64,000 nt of DNA, from contig CBDFLS010000002.1 in the NCBI GenBank assembly GCA_965249185.1, positions 124,001 through 188,000 of the forward strand, given 5' to 3'. A program made the translations under genes and the position numbers. Position 1 is the first letter of the stretch. The number at the start of each line of letters is the position of its first letter. A model generated the notes under the pieces. It searched no databases. It saw only the letters and a program-made list of their open reading frames with translations, and was not told the origin of the DNA. This stretch comes from CBDFLS01 sp965249185 (GTDB lineage Bacteria; Chloroflexota; Dehalococcoidia; Lucifugimonadales; Australimonadaceae). Shown in pieces: positions 52,595-60,909 of the stretch.

Positions 52595-54613
52595 ATGGTC
52601 GATTCGAAGCTCGACGATCTGTGCATCAACACCATCCGGTTCCTGGCGCTGGATGCCGTGCAGCAGGCGAACTCCGGCCACCCAGGTACGCCCATGGGCG
52701 CGGCCCCCATGGCCTATGTGCTCTGGGACCGGTTCCTCCGGCACGACCCCCACGACCCCGACTGGCCCGACCGGGACCGCTTCATCCTCTCGCCCGGCCA
52801 CGCTTCGGCGTTGCTCTACGCGCTCCTTCACCTCACCGGCTATGAGCTTCCCCTGGATGAGCTCAGGCGTTTCCGCCAGTGGGGAAGCAAGACGCCGGGC
52901 CATCCCGAGCACGGGCTGACGCCGGGCGTGGAGATGACCACCGGCCCCCTGGGCCAGGGCTTTGCTCACGGCGTGGGAATGGCCATCGCGGAGCGCTGGT
53001 TGGCCCAGCACTACAACCGCCCCGACCACACGTTGGTGGACCACTACACCTACGCCATCATCTCCGACGGCGACCTGCAGGAGGGGGTGGCCTCCGAAGC
53101 GGCCTCATTGGCCGGCACGCTGCGCTTGGGCAAGCTTATCTACCTCTACGACGACAATGACATCTCCATTGAAGGAAGCACGGATATCTCCTTCGGCGAG
53201 AACGTGGCCCAGCGCTTCCAGGCCTACGGCTGGCACGTGGTGGGGCCCATCGATGGCATGGACACGGCGTTGGTGGACTCGGCCATCGGCATGGCCAAGG
53301 CGGAGGCGCAGCGCCCAAGCCTGATCATCTGCCGGACGGTCATCGGCTACGGCAGCCCGAACAAAGCCGGCACGGCCTCCGCGCACGGCGAGCCTCTGGG
53401 GGAGGAGGAGCTGCTCCTGACCAGAGAGCGCCTGGGATGGCCCCACCGGGAACCCTTCACCGTCCCACCGGAGGCCCTGGAGCACTTTCGGCGGGCCCTC
53501 GAGCGCGGCCAGCGGCTGCACCGGGAATGGGAAGCGCGCTTGGAATCGTACCGCTGGAGCTACCCCGACGACGCCCGCCAGTTCGAGGCGGAGCTCTCCG
53601 GCGCGTTGCCGGAGGGATGGGACCGGGACCTGGAGGGCCTCTTCAAGGCGGGCGACAAGCCCATCGCAACGCGGGAGGCATCAGGCCGGGTCATGAATGC
53701 TATCGTCGAGCGGGTCCACGCCTTCACGGGGGGCTCGGCGGACCTGGCGCCCTCCACCAAGACGACCCTGAAGGACCACGGCCACTACGGTTTCGAGGAC
53801 TACTGTGGGCACAACATGCACTTTGGCGTACGCGAGCACGCCATGGGCGCCATCGCCAACGGGATGGCGCTCCACGGGGGCACCATCCCCTATACGGCCA
53901 CCTTTCTCATCTTCTCCGACTACATGCGGCCACCGATACGCATGGGCGCGCTCATGGAGCAGCGCGTGGTCTACATCTTCACCAACGACTCGATAGGCCT
54001 GGGCGAGGACGGCCCCACGCACCAGCCCATCGAGCAGCTCGCCGGTCTGCGGAGCGTACCAAATTTGGCGGTGCTGCGGCCCGCCGACGCCACGGAGACG
54101 GTGGAGGCCTGGAAGGTGGCGCTCGAGCGGCGTCATGGCCCCACGACGCTGGCGCTGAGCCGCCAGGACCTGCCGGTGATAGACCGGACTGCCATGGCGC
54201 CAGCCAGCGGTGTCCAGCGCGGCGGCTACGTGCTGTGGGAGGCGGGACCGGACCCGAAGGTGGTCCTCATAGGCACCGGGGCGGAGGTCCACATAGCCCT
54301 CGAGGCGGGGCGGCTTCTTCAGGAGCGAGGGGTGCCCGGCAGGGTGGTGTCGCTGCCTTCGTGGGAGCTGTTCGACGCCCAGCCGGTGGAGTACCGCGAA
54401 AGCGTGCTGCCTTCCAGCATACGGGCGAGGGTATCCGTTGAGGCGGCTACGCCGGTGGGCTGGGAGCGGTACGTGGGCCTCGACGGGATAGCCATTGGGC
54501 TGCCCCACTTCGGGGCCTCCGCGCCGGCGAAGACCCTTTACGAGCGGTTCGGCCTCACCGCCGAGCGCGTGGCGGACGAGGCCATGCGGCTCGTGGCTGG
54601 TAAGTCGTCGTAG
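52595..54613 (+). CDS. tkt: Transketolase
   Basis: The 672-residue thiamine-diphosphate enzyme moves two-carbon units in the pentose phosphate or Calvin cycles. Motifs in order: NSGHPGTPMGAAPMAYVLW, SPGHASALLYALLHLTGY, TTGPLGQGFAHGVGMA, the cofactor motif SDGDLQEGVASEAASLAGTL, NDISIEGSTD, the catalytic Glu region GVREHAMGAIANGMALHGG, and SIGLGEDGPTHQPIEQLAGL. AGGAGGAGC precedes ATG 52595. Full length and undamaged. Confidence 0.97.
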   Translation: MVDSKLDDLCINTIRFLALDAVQQANSGHPGTPMGAAPMAYVLWDRFLRHDPHDPDWPDRDRFILSPGHASALLYALLHLTGYELPLDELRRFRQWGSKTPGHPEHGLTPGVEMTTGPLGQGFAHGVGMAIAERWLAQHYNRPDHTLVDHYTYAIISDGDLQEGVASEAASLAGTLRLGKLIYLYDDNDISIEGSTDISFGENVAQRFQAYGWHVVGPIDGMDTALVDSAIGMAKAEAQRPSLIICRTVIGYGSPNKAGTASAHGEPLGEEELLLTRERLGWPHREPFTVPPEALEHFRRALERGQRLHREWEARLESYRWSYPDDARQFEAELSGALPEGWDRDLEGLFKAGDKPIATREASGRVMNAIVERVHAFTGGSADLAPSTKTTLKDHGHYGFEDYCGHNMHFGVREHAMGAIANGMALHGGTIPYTATFLIFSDYMRPPIRMGALMEQRVVYIFTNDSIGLGEDGPTHQPIEQLAGLRSVPNLAVLRPADATETVEAWKVALERRHGPTTLALSRQDLPVIDRTAMAPASGVQRGGYVLWEAGPDPKVVLIGTGAEVHIALEAGRLLQERGVPGRVVSLPSWELFDAQPVEYRESVLPSSIRARVSVEAATPVGWERYVGLDGIAIGLPHFGASAPAKTLYERFGLTAERVADEAMRLVAGKSS

Positions 54614-54662
54614 CTATCGCGCCACGGTCCCTGGGCCACCCCCACCGGCATTGGCGGCAATC

Positions 54663-56207
54663 CTAGCTTGCCCGGCGTTTGGCCTTATCGCCCACGGCAG
54701 TCAGGAACATCACGCTCTTCCCCCTGGCGTGGGGCGAGAAGAAGTCGGTCACATCGTCATCGAAGAAGGTGAGGCCCGTCGCCGCCAGCTTCAGGGCGTA
54801 GGCCGCCAGGTAGAGCTTCCCCGCGGTGACGCTCGCCTCGAGCTGGGCGAGCCGGTAGCCCCGGTTGCCATATCGCTCCAACACCGGCGCCAGGTCGGTG
54901 AGAAAGTAGACGTTGACCGCGGCATCGGCGGCGAGCTCCTGGCCCAGGTCCAGGTATCCAGCCTCCCTACGGAAGTCTCCCGCCGCCAGCAGCTCCAGGG
55001 CCTGGCTATCCCGGTGGAGCATATAGGCGCCGCTGGACAGCCCCTCCACGGCGTTGACAATCAGGTAAAGATCGCTCAGCGCCCCGCCGCCAGGATCGAG
55101 GAAATCGGCGGGGATGCCTCCGGTGGCCGCCGAGAGCATGGTTGAGAGCTGCTCGAAGCCGATGGAGGAGCGCTCGAAGCGTCTGGCCGAGCCTCGCCGA
55201 CTGATCACCGTTTCGATGGGGTCCTGGGACGCCGCGTCCAGCGCCAGAGGGCGCAAGGGGACCGTCTCTCCGCTGGGCGCCGGAAGCGTCCTGGGCTTCG
55301 CGCGGCTGCGCCACTGCTCCACCGCCGCCTCACCGGCCAGCGAAGAGGCCTTGTGCATGGCACGGATGGCCGGATAGTCCACCTCGGTGCTGGAGAGCGG
55401 GACCGTCTCCAGTCGCAGGCGGTCCAGGTGAGGCTCCGGGCCCGGGACATAGGCTGGAGCATGGCCCAGGGGCACCAGCCCCAGCGCAACTTCCCGCTCG
55501 TCATCCAGGGCCAGAAGCCGGTTCACCTGGTCATCGTCGAACCCCTCCACGATCCGTGCGGGAAGGTGGTTCGCCGAGGCGACAGCGAGCAGGTTAGCCA
55601 GGATCGTGCCGCTGTCCCAGAAGCAGTGCCGGTAGGTGCGAGCCTGATATTTCCATGCGTTGCGCCAGTAGGTGCTGGTGAAGACGATGGTCACGGGCGC
55701 CGCGCTCACCCCCGGCTCGTTCCCGGCGGCCTTCGCCAGAAAGCCGCGGTAGTCGCCACGGCGAAGCCGTCTCAGGGCCATATCGTGGACCCCGAAGTGA
55801 TACACCCCGGCCTCCAACCCCGGAAGCTCGCCGCACGCCAGATACAGCTCGATGTGATAGAGGGCGCCCGTGCACGCGGCCGCGCGGAAGGCCATCTTCC
55901 CACCAGGGGACTGAAAGACCTTGGTCACGCCCGCCGAGAAATAGAGGAGCGATGTGAGGAGCTTCAGATCGGGGATGGTCTCTTCGCGCTCCGGACCACT
56001 TGTGGCCGAGACCGCCGTCAACGCCGGGACTGCTGACCGCGGCAGCTCCTGGGGAAGAGCAAGCGCTTCTTCCAAGTCCGCATAGAGCTTGTACGAACGC
56101 GGCTGATTAGACCAGTTCAAGTGGTGGTGGCCGGCGTTGACGCTTTGAAGCGAATGCCCGGTGGAGCGATGGTATTCCCACGCGGCGGAGGTCTCGGTGT
56201 TAGGCAT
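54663..56207 (-). CDS. SagB/ThcOx-like double nitroreductase-fold dehydrogenase
   Basis: I choose ATG 56207 (AAGGAG upstream). The 514-residue protein contains two nitroreductase-like halves: residues about 20-240 (RAAACTGALYHIELYLACGE, FWDSGTILANLLAVASANHL, VALGLVPLG) and 290-510 (ISRRGSARRFERSSIGFEQL, LEASVTAGKLYLAAYALKLA, FFSPHARGKSVMFLTAVGD). This matches the SagB/ThcOx family, FMN enzymes that oxidise azoline heterocycles in peptide natural products. No precursor peptide, YcaO or transporter is nearby, so a different oxidoreductase role is likely here. Confidence 0.8.
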   Translation of the reverse strand: MPNTETSAAWEYHRSTGHSLQSVNAGHHHLNWSNQPRSYKLYADLEEALALPQELPRSAVPALTAVSATSGPEREETIPDLKLLTSLLYFSAGVTKVFQSPGGKMAFRAAACTGALYHIELYLACGELPGLEAGVYHFGVHDMALRRLRRGDYRGFLAKAAGNEPGVSAAPVTIVFTSTYWRNAWKYQARTYRHCFWDSGTILANLLAVASANHLPARIVEGFDDDQVNRLLALDDEREVALGLVPLGHAPAYVPGPEPHLDRLRLETVPLSSTEVDYPAIRAMHKASSLAGEAAVEQWRSRAKPRTLPAPSGETVPLRPLALDAASQDPIETVISRRGSARRFERSSIGFEQLSTMLSAATGGIPADFLDPGGGALSDLYLIVNAVEGLSSGAYMLHRDSQALELLAAGDFRREAGYLDLGQELAADAAVNVYFLTDLAPVLERYGNRGYRLAQLEASVTAGKLYLAAYALKLAATGLTFFDDDVTDFFSPHARGKSVMFLTAVGDKAKRRAS

Positions 56208-56370
56208 GCCGGGTCTCCTTGACCATATCGCACACAGCGTAGACCCCCCGAGAGATCCGGACAACCCACCACGGCCAGCGCTGCTTCATCCGCCCATCGC
56301 TGGTAATATCTAGTCGAGAGCCACGACCGGCGCAGTCCGGAGTGCGCTCGGCAGAGGCGACACCAACACG

Positions 56371-58671
56371 ATGGCCACTTTCCGTAGCCACCCCACCGAC
56401 TATCCGCGCCTAGGCAGCCACATCCGGCGGGCCATGGAGACGCTTTGGCTGACCACCGTCCTCCTGATCCCGATCATTATGGCGCCGAACGGTTCGATGA
56501 TTGTTCCCTTCGAGACGCCCAAGGTCTTGCTGCTCAGGACGCTGGTGGGGCTCATGACCATCCTCTGGGTCCTGGAGACCGCGGTGGAGGGAAGGCGGCC
56601 GCCACTGCCGCGCCTCGACGCCTGGTGGCCGCAACTTAACCAGTGGGTCCGTGCGCAGCCGGTCCGCCTTGTCCTGGTGGCAGCTAGTCTTTTCGTCGGG
56701 GTAAACGTGGTTTCCGCGCTCTGGTCCCTTTCCTTCCGCATCAGCCTTTGGGGCAAGGTGCCTGGCGAGGACGGCTACGGTCTGTACACCGTGCTCTCGT
56801 ACTTCCTCCTGCTCATCATCATTGGCGCCCACGTCAGGCGGCCCGCCCAGGTGTGGCGGCTCCTGGGAGCTATCGCCGTCATGGGGACCGTGGTGAGCGG
56901 CTACGGCATCCTCCAGTATGTCGGCCTGGACCCCTTCAAATGGGTGGGGAGCGGAGAACGCATCGTCTCCACCGTAGGGAACGCCGTGCATCTCGGCGGT
57001 CTTCTCGTGCTCACGGTCCCCGTGTCATTGGCGTTGGCAATGGTAAGCCTCCAACGCTGGCGCCGGCGGCGTCTTCCGCTCTGGGGCGTTTTGTTAGGCG
57101 TTTCGCTAAGCGTTCAGCTCTTCGCGCTGATGCTCACGCTAGGCCGGAGCGCCTGGGCCGGCCTGGTGGTGGGGCTCCTGGTGTTCCTGGGCCTGTCGCT
57201 GCTGGCTTTCTGGAGCCGCCGGTTCGCCAGGAGGACGGCGATTGCCACGGGCGCCGCCGTGGCACTTACAGCGCTCGTATTGCTGGCCGGCTCGGGCAAA
57301 TTTGGAGGCGGCGGCTGGACTCCCATCAAGTCGGTGGTTACACGTGGCGCCACCATTCCGGCGCAGGTGCTCCCGGAGACCTCCAACGAACGGGTGCTGA
57401 CGTGGGAGGGATCGCTAGCCCTTGTTGCACAACGGCCGACCCCGGAGCACATAAAAGACCGGCTCGCTCCTGCCCGCCACCTGGTGGGGTACGGCCCGGA
57501 GATGTTCCAGTTCATCTTCCCGCTGCGCAGCCCGGCGGAGCTGGAGGCGCAGAGCACCCGGTATTACGATTACGCCCACAACCACCTGCTCCATGAGCTG
57601 GTGGAGCTGGGGGCCCTGGGACTCCTGAGCTACGTGGGTTTACTGGCCGCCGTCATCGGAGTGGGCAGCATGCAGCTAGCCCGACGCCGCGGCGACTTCT
57701 CCCCCGCCCACCGGTGGGTGATCATCGGCCTGCTGTCGATGGTCGCTGCCCGCGTGGTGGAGGAGCTCCCAGGAATCGCGAGGGTCTCCGATCTGACGTT
57801 GTTCTGGGCGCTTCTGGGGCTCTTCGTTGCGTTGCCCTGGGCCATGGGCGCCGCCGCTCCCGAGGCGGAAGGGAAGGCGCCACCAGAGCGCCCTCCGCGC
57901 CGCGCGAGGAGGCGCCGGGAGCAATACGATCAGCCGCTTCCCTGGGCGCGCTTCACGCTGGCCGGAATGGTTATCGTTGCCCTGGGAGTCGTCACGTGGA
58001 CGAAGAACGTGGACTATGCGTGGGCGTCGGTCACAGCGGCCTCTGGCGTTGAGGCGGGCAAGCAAGGAGACGCAGACCGTGGGCTTGCACTGCTGGACCA
58101 GGCGATAGCCCGGGCGCCCGATGTACCGGACTACCACATCTTTCGGGGCACCTTTTTCACCAGCTCCAGCGATTTGAACGATGACATAGCGCTCAAAAGA
58201 CGGTTCTTGGAGGAGGCCTACAACAGCAATGTACGCGCTCTTCGGTCATCTCCCTTCCTGGCGCCTGCCATGATCGCAGTAGCCGATTCCGCCCTGGCGT
58301 TGGCGCTGCTGGGCCGGGAGGAGAAGCTCTCCGAGGCGCTTGCGTACTACGACCTCCTGCCAAAGCTGCTCCCCAATGAGTGGGAGGTGTATAACATCCG
58401 TGCGGGTGCGTTCCTGAAGCTCTCGGAGCCGGAGAAGGCGCTGGTGGAGGTGGAGAGGTCGTTAGCGATCACGAAGGACAGTCTCTACGCCACCCGGGCT
58501 CACCTCCTGGCGGCCCTCGCCTACTTCCAAACGGGGGAGCTGGACAAGGCGGAGGCCGCGGTGAAGCGTAGCCTGAAGCTGCGAGTCAGGCTCTCCAACA
58601 AAGACCTGGCCGCGGCTGAAGAGCTTCTGAACATCATTGAGACGGCCCTGGCGAAGGAGAAGGGCCCTTAG
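56371..58671 (+). CDS. O-antigen ligase-like membrane protein with TPR repeats
   Basis: The 766-residue protein has about a dozen membrane helices to residue 545. The Wzy/WaaL-type region shows GYGPEMFQFIFPLRSPAELE and YDYAHNHLLHELVELGALGL, LSYVGLLAAVIGVG with the conserved His-Asn-His. A soluble C-terminal part from about 560 carries three to four TPR-like helical pairs (ALAYYDLLPKLLPNEWEVYN, AALAYFQTGELDKAEAAVKR). Such proteins ligate or polymerise glycans, or glycosylate pilins, at the outer face of the membrane. Its glycan substrate is unknown. No other polysaccharide genes are close. Confidence 0.85.
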   Translation: MATFRSHPTDYPRLGSHIRRAMETLWLTTVLLIPIIMAPNGSMIVPFETPKVLLLRTLVGLMTILWVLETAVEGRRPPLPRLDAWWPQLNQWVRAQPVRLVLVAASLFVGVNVVSALWSLSFRISLWGKVPGEDGYGLYTVLSYFLLLIIIGAHVRRPAQVWRLLGAIAVMGTVVSGYGILQYVGLDPFKWVGSGERIVSTVGNAVHLGGLLVLTVPVSLALAMVSLQRWRRRRLPLWGVLLGVSLSVQLFALMLTLGRSAWAGLVVGLLVFLGLSLLAFWSRRFARRTAIATGAAVALTALVLLAGSGKFGGGGWTPIKSVVTRGATIPAQVLPETSNERVLTWEGSLALVAQRPTPEHIKDRLAPARHLVGYGPEMFQFIFPLRSPAELEAQSTRYYDYAHNHLLHELVELGALGLLSYVGLLAAVIGVGSMQLARRRGDFSPAHRWVIIGLLSMVAARVVEELPGIARVSDLTLFWALLGLFVALPWAMGAAAPEAEGKAPPERPPRRARRRREQYDQPLPWARFTLAGMVIVALGVVTWTKNVDYAWASVTAASGVEAGKQGDADRGLALLDQAIARAPDVPDYHIFRGTFFTSSSDLNDDIALKRRFLEEAYNSNVRALRSSPFLAPAMIAVADSALALALLGREEKLSEALAYYDLLPKLLPNEWEVYNIRAGAFLKLSEPEKALVEVERSLAITKDSLYATRAHLLAALAYFQTGELDKAEAAVKRSLKLRVRLSNKDLAAAEELLNIIETALAKEKGP

Positions 58672-58712
58672 GGCCCCAAGGCTCGATAGCCACCAACGCT
58701 TGCCGTCCCGCG

Positions 58713-58742
58713 TTGACCCCCGTTGAGCCCCTTTGCTATACT
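58713..58742 (+). promoter_or_regulatory. Candidate promoter of bioY
   Basis: TTGACC (58713-58718), 18 bases, TATACT (58737-58742). The start would lie near 58749, about 65 bases before the bioY ATG. Confidence 0.5.
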
Positions 58743-58812
58743 CGCCTGCCCAAAACCCTAAGCGGGGCCTTCCGCCGCCGTACCGAAGACGCCGCTCGCG
58801 AGGTGCACCTCC

Positions 58813-59460
58813 ATGCAGAACGCCGCCGCCCGCTCAAGGCAGATCTCCCGCTGGGGCATAAGGGCGCTCATAGGAGAGCGGAACCCCTCACTGATGCAAT
58901 CGCTGTTGCCTTCAGCCAGCGTCTGGCAGAAGGCCGCCATCGCGATTCTCTTCATCGGGCTGCTGGTGGCGTTCGGAAGAGCGCGATTCTACCTGCCGGA
59001 CATCCCGGTCCCCATCACGCTCCAGACTTTCGGCGTGCTGCTGACCGGAGGCGTGCTCGGCTGGCGTTGGGGGCTCGTGAGCATCCTGGGCTGGTACTTC
59101 CTGGGCATGGCTGGGGTGCCCGTGTTCCAGGGCGGCGGGAACGGCTGGGCCTACGTCTCCGGCCAGACCAGCATCACCGGCGGCTTCCTGATTGGGTTCA
59201 TCTTCTGCGTGGGGCTCGTCGGCTTCCTCTCGCAGCGCGGGTGGACGCACGGCCGGTCGCTGTGGCCCATGCTGCTGGGCGCGCTGGCCATCTACCTCCC
59301 GGGGCTTCTCTTCTGGGCCTCCTTCAGCGACACGCTCAACCAGGACAACCTCTTCATCAAGGGGATGTACCCCTTCCTACCGGGGGACCTGGTCAAGCTC
59401 ATGGCGGCCTCGGTGGTCACGGGAGCACTCTGGACGGTCGCCGACCGCCGGCGCCGTTAA
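58813..59460 (+). CDS. bioY: Biotin transporter BioY
   Basis: The 215-residue membrane protein has the BioY pattern: LPDIPVPITLQTFGVLLTGG, LGWRWGLVSILGWYFLGMAG, VPVFQGGGNGWAYVSGQTSI, TGGFLIGFIFC and LFIKGMYPFLPGDLVKLMAA. It is the substrate-binding S-component of an energy-coupling-factor transporter, or works alone. A 30-residue N-terminal extension precedes the first helix; ATG 58894 (MQSLLPSAS) could be the true start. No biotin repressor site was found. Confidence 0.92.
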   Translation: MQNAAARSRQISRWGIRALIGERNPSLMQSLLPSASVWQKAAIAILFIGLLVAFGRARFYLPDIPVPITLQTFGVLLTGGVLGWRWGLVSILGWYFLGMAGVPVFQGGGNGWAYVSGQTSITGGFLIGFIFCVGLVGFLSQRGWTHGRSLWPMLLGALAIYLPGLLFWASFSDTLNQDNLFIKGMYPFLPGDLVKLMAASVVTGALWTVADRRRR

Positions 59461-59470
59461 GCCGCCGCTC

Positions 59471-60133
59471 ATGCAGCTCACCTGGCTGGGCCACTCCGCG
59501 TTCCACCTCCACAGCGGCGGAACGGTGCTGATGACCGACCCCTTCCCCAGCTCACTGGGGCTCCGTGTGCCCGATGCCCTCTCGAATCCCAACGTCGTAA
59601 CCATCAGCAACGCACACCCCAACCACAGCGCCACGAAGGGGCTCGGCCAGCACGTCACGGTGCTCACTGAAGCGGGCGACTACGAGGTGGCCAATCTTCA
59701 GATCAGAGGCCTTCGCACCCCTCTGAGCCCTTCTGGGTCCGTTCAAGCAGTCAGGGAGTGGAACACCATCTTCGTCATTAGGATAGAGGGAATGACGGTC
59801 TGCCACCTGGGCGACTTGGCCGCCATGCTGACCTCCCGCCAGATCGAGGAGGTCTCCTCGCCGGACGTACTGCTGCTGCCCGTGGGTGGCCACTGCACCA
59901 TCGCTCCGGCGATCGCGGCGGAGCTTGCGAATGCCATTGCTCCGCGTATCGTGGTCCCGATGCACTACGCCCATCCAGCCATCGATGTCGATCTGGACCC
60001 GCTCTCTCCATTCTTACGGGAGATGGGTCTCAGAGAGACGGAGGCCCAACCACGGCTGGAACTCACAAAAAGCTCCTTGCCCGGCGAATCTCAGCTCGTG
60101 GGACTCCAACCCGCCGCCACGTCCGCCGGCTAG
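59471..60133 (+). CDS. MBL-fold hydrolase-like protein (UlaG-type), altered metal site
   Basis: From ATG 59471, ten bases after bioY, the 220-residue protein starts LTWLGHSAFHLHSGGTVLMT with the UlaG-like opening and DPF. The metal-binding motif normally HxHxDH reads NAHPNH here, so the first His and the Asp are replaced by Asn. Later ligand regions remain (CHLGDLAAMLT, LLPVGGHCTIAP, VVPMHYAHP). It may bind a single metal or be inactive. The call as metallo-beta-lactamase fold is clear, the activity is not. Probably cotranscribed with bioY. Confidence 0.8.
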   Translation: MQLTWLGHSAFHLHSGGTVLMTDPFPSSLGLRVPDALSNPNVVTISNAHPNHSATKGLGQHVTVLTEAGDYEVANLQIRGLRTPLSPSGSVQAVREWNTIFVIRIEGMTVCHLGDLAAMLTSRQIEEVSSPDVLLLPVGGHCTIAPAIAAELANAIAPRIVVPMHYAHPAIDVDLDPLSPFLREMGLRETEAQPRLELTKSSLPGESQLVGLQPAATSAG

Positions 60134-60189
60134 CCCCACGCACTCGCTGAGCGTTCCCAAGAGCGCCGGAAGCCGGAGCGGAGCGTGGC

Positions 60190-60783
60190 TTATCTGCTCC
60201 TGCGCCTATCGGCCCTGCTGGTCCTCCTGGGGCGCGTCCCACGCCGGCGGAGCGCAGCCGGCAGTACGATGAGCAGCAGCGCCAGCCCACCCAGCGCACC
60301 ACCTACGACTGCCAGCCAGGGAAATCCTGAGGTGTCTTCCTCCGGCGGCTCAGGACCAGCCAGGGGAAGAGACGTCTCTCCCTCAATGGCGGTGAAGTCC
60401 AGCCGCAGCGTCTCGAACCGTGGCTGACCGAGAGATGGGAAAGCGAAACGTTGCTCCGCCCGCAGGCCCCCCAGGTGGAAGGTAACTTCCTCACCGATGT
60501 AGTCGGGGGATGGCGGCCCAACGACCAGATTGATATACGCGCCGTCCCGCACGGGGACCGGCCCGCTCTCCCAATCGCCGACGCGAACCGTCAGCTCCGC
60601 GTCCCGCGATAGCGCTTCGCCGTCCAGGTACACGGCCCCCTGGTACACCACGGGCAGCGGTGGCGGCCCGACGGTCTGGGCCAGAGCAGGGGTTACGGAG
60701 AGGAGCAGCACCAACGCCGCGGCGTAGAAGCTGGCCGCCCCCAGGACTCCCGGGGGCCAAGGGTGAGCACGGCCATCAGACAT
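60190..60783 (-). CDS. Secreted, C-terminally membrane-anchored protein of unknown function
   Basis: The 197-residue protein has an N-terminal signal peptide (ASFYAAALVLLLSVTPALAQ), a beta-rich extracellular domain (VVYQGAVYLDGEALSRDAEL, INLVVGPPSPDYIGEEVTFH), a Pro/Glu linker and a C-terminal helix (FPWLAVVGGALGGLALLLIV) with an Arg-rich cytoplasmic tail. The layout recalls sortase-like or PEP-CTERM/rhombosortase anchors, without their exact motifs. It lies directly downstream of the S-layer-like gene on the same strand, beyond that gene's terminator. Confidence 0.7.
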   Translation of the reverse strand: MSDGRAHPWPPGVLGAASFYAAALVLLLSVTPALAQTVGPPPLPVVYQGAVYLDGEALSRDAELTVRVGDWESGPVPVRDGAYINLVVGPPSPDYIGEEVTFHLGGLRAEQRFAFPSLGQPRFETLRLDFTAIEGETSLPLAGPEPPEEDTSGFPWLAVVGGALGGLALLLIVLPAALRRRGTRPRRTSRADRRRSR

Positions 60784-60822
60784 CCCGCTCCACCTCCGAA
60801 GAAGGTCTTTAATTGGGAGTTT

Positions 60823-60861
60823 AGAAAAGCCTCCCTCCCGCGAGGGGAGGGAGGCTTTTCT
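60823..60861 (-). terminator. Strong terminator after the S-layer-like gene
   Basis: AGAAAAGCCTCCCTCCC (60823-60839) pairs with all 17 bases of GGGAGGGAGGCTTTTCT (60845-60861) over a five-base loop. On the minus strand the stem ends in TTTTCT. It should cut transcription from the surface-protein gene before 60783. Confidence 0.8.
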
Positions 60862-60909
60862 CGGATCTACTTCTGGCAGGACTGGGCTCCGCCGAAGGCT
60901 CGTTGAACC

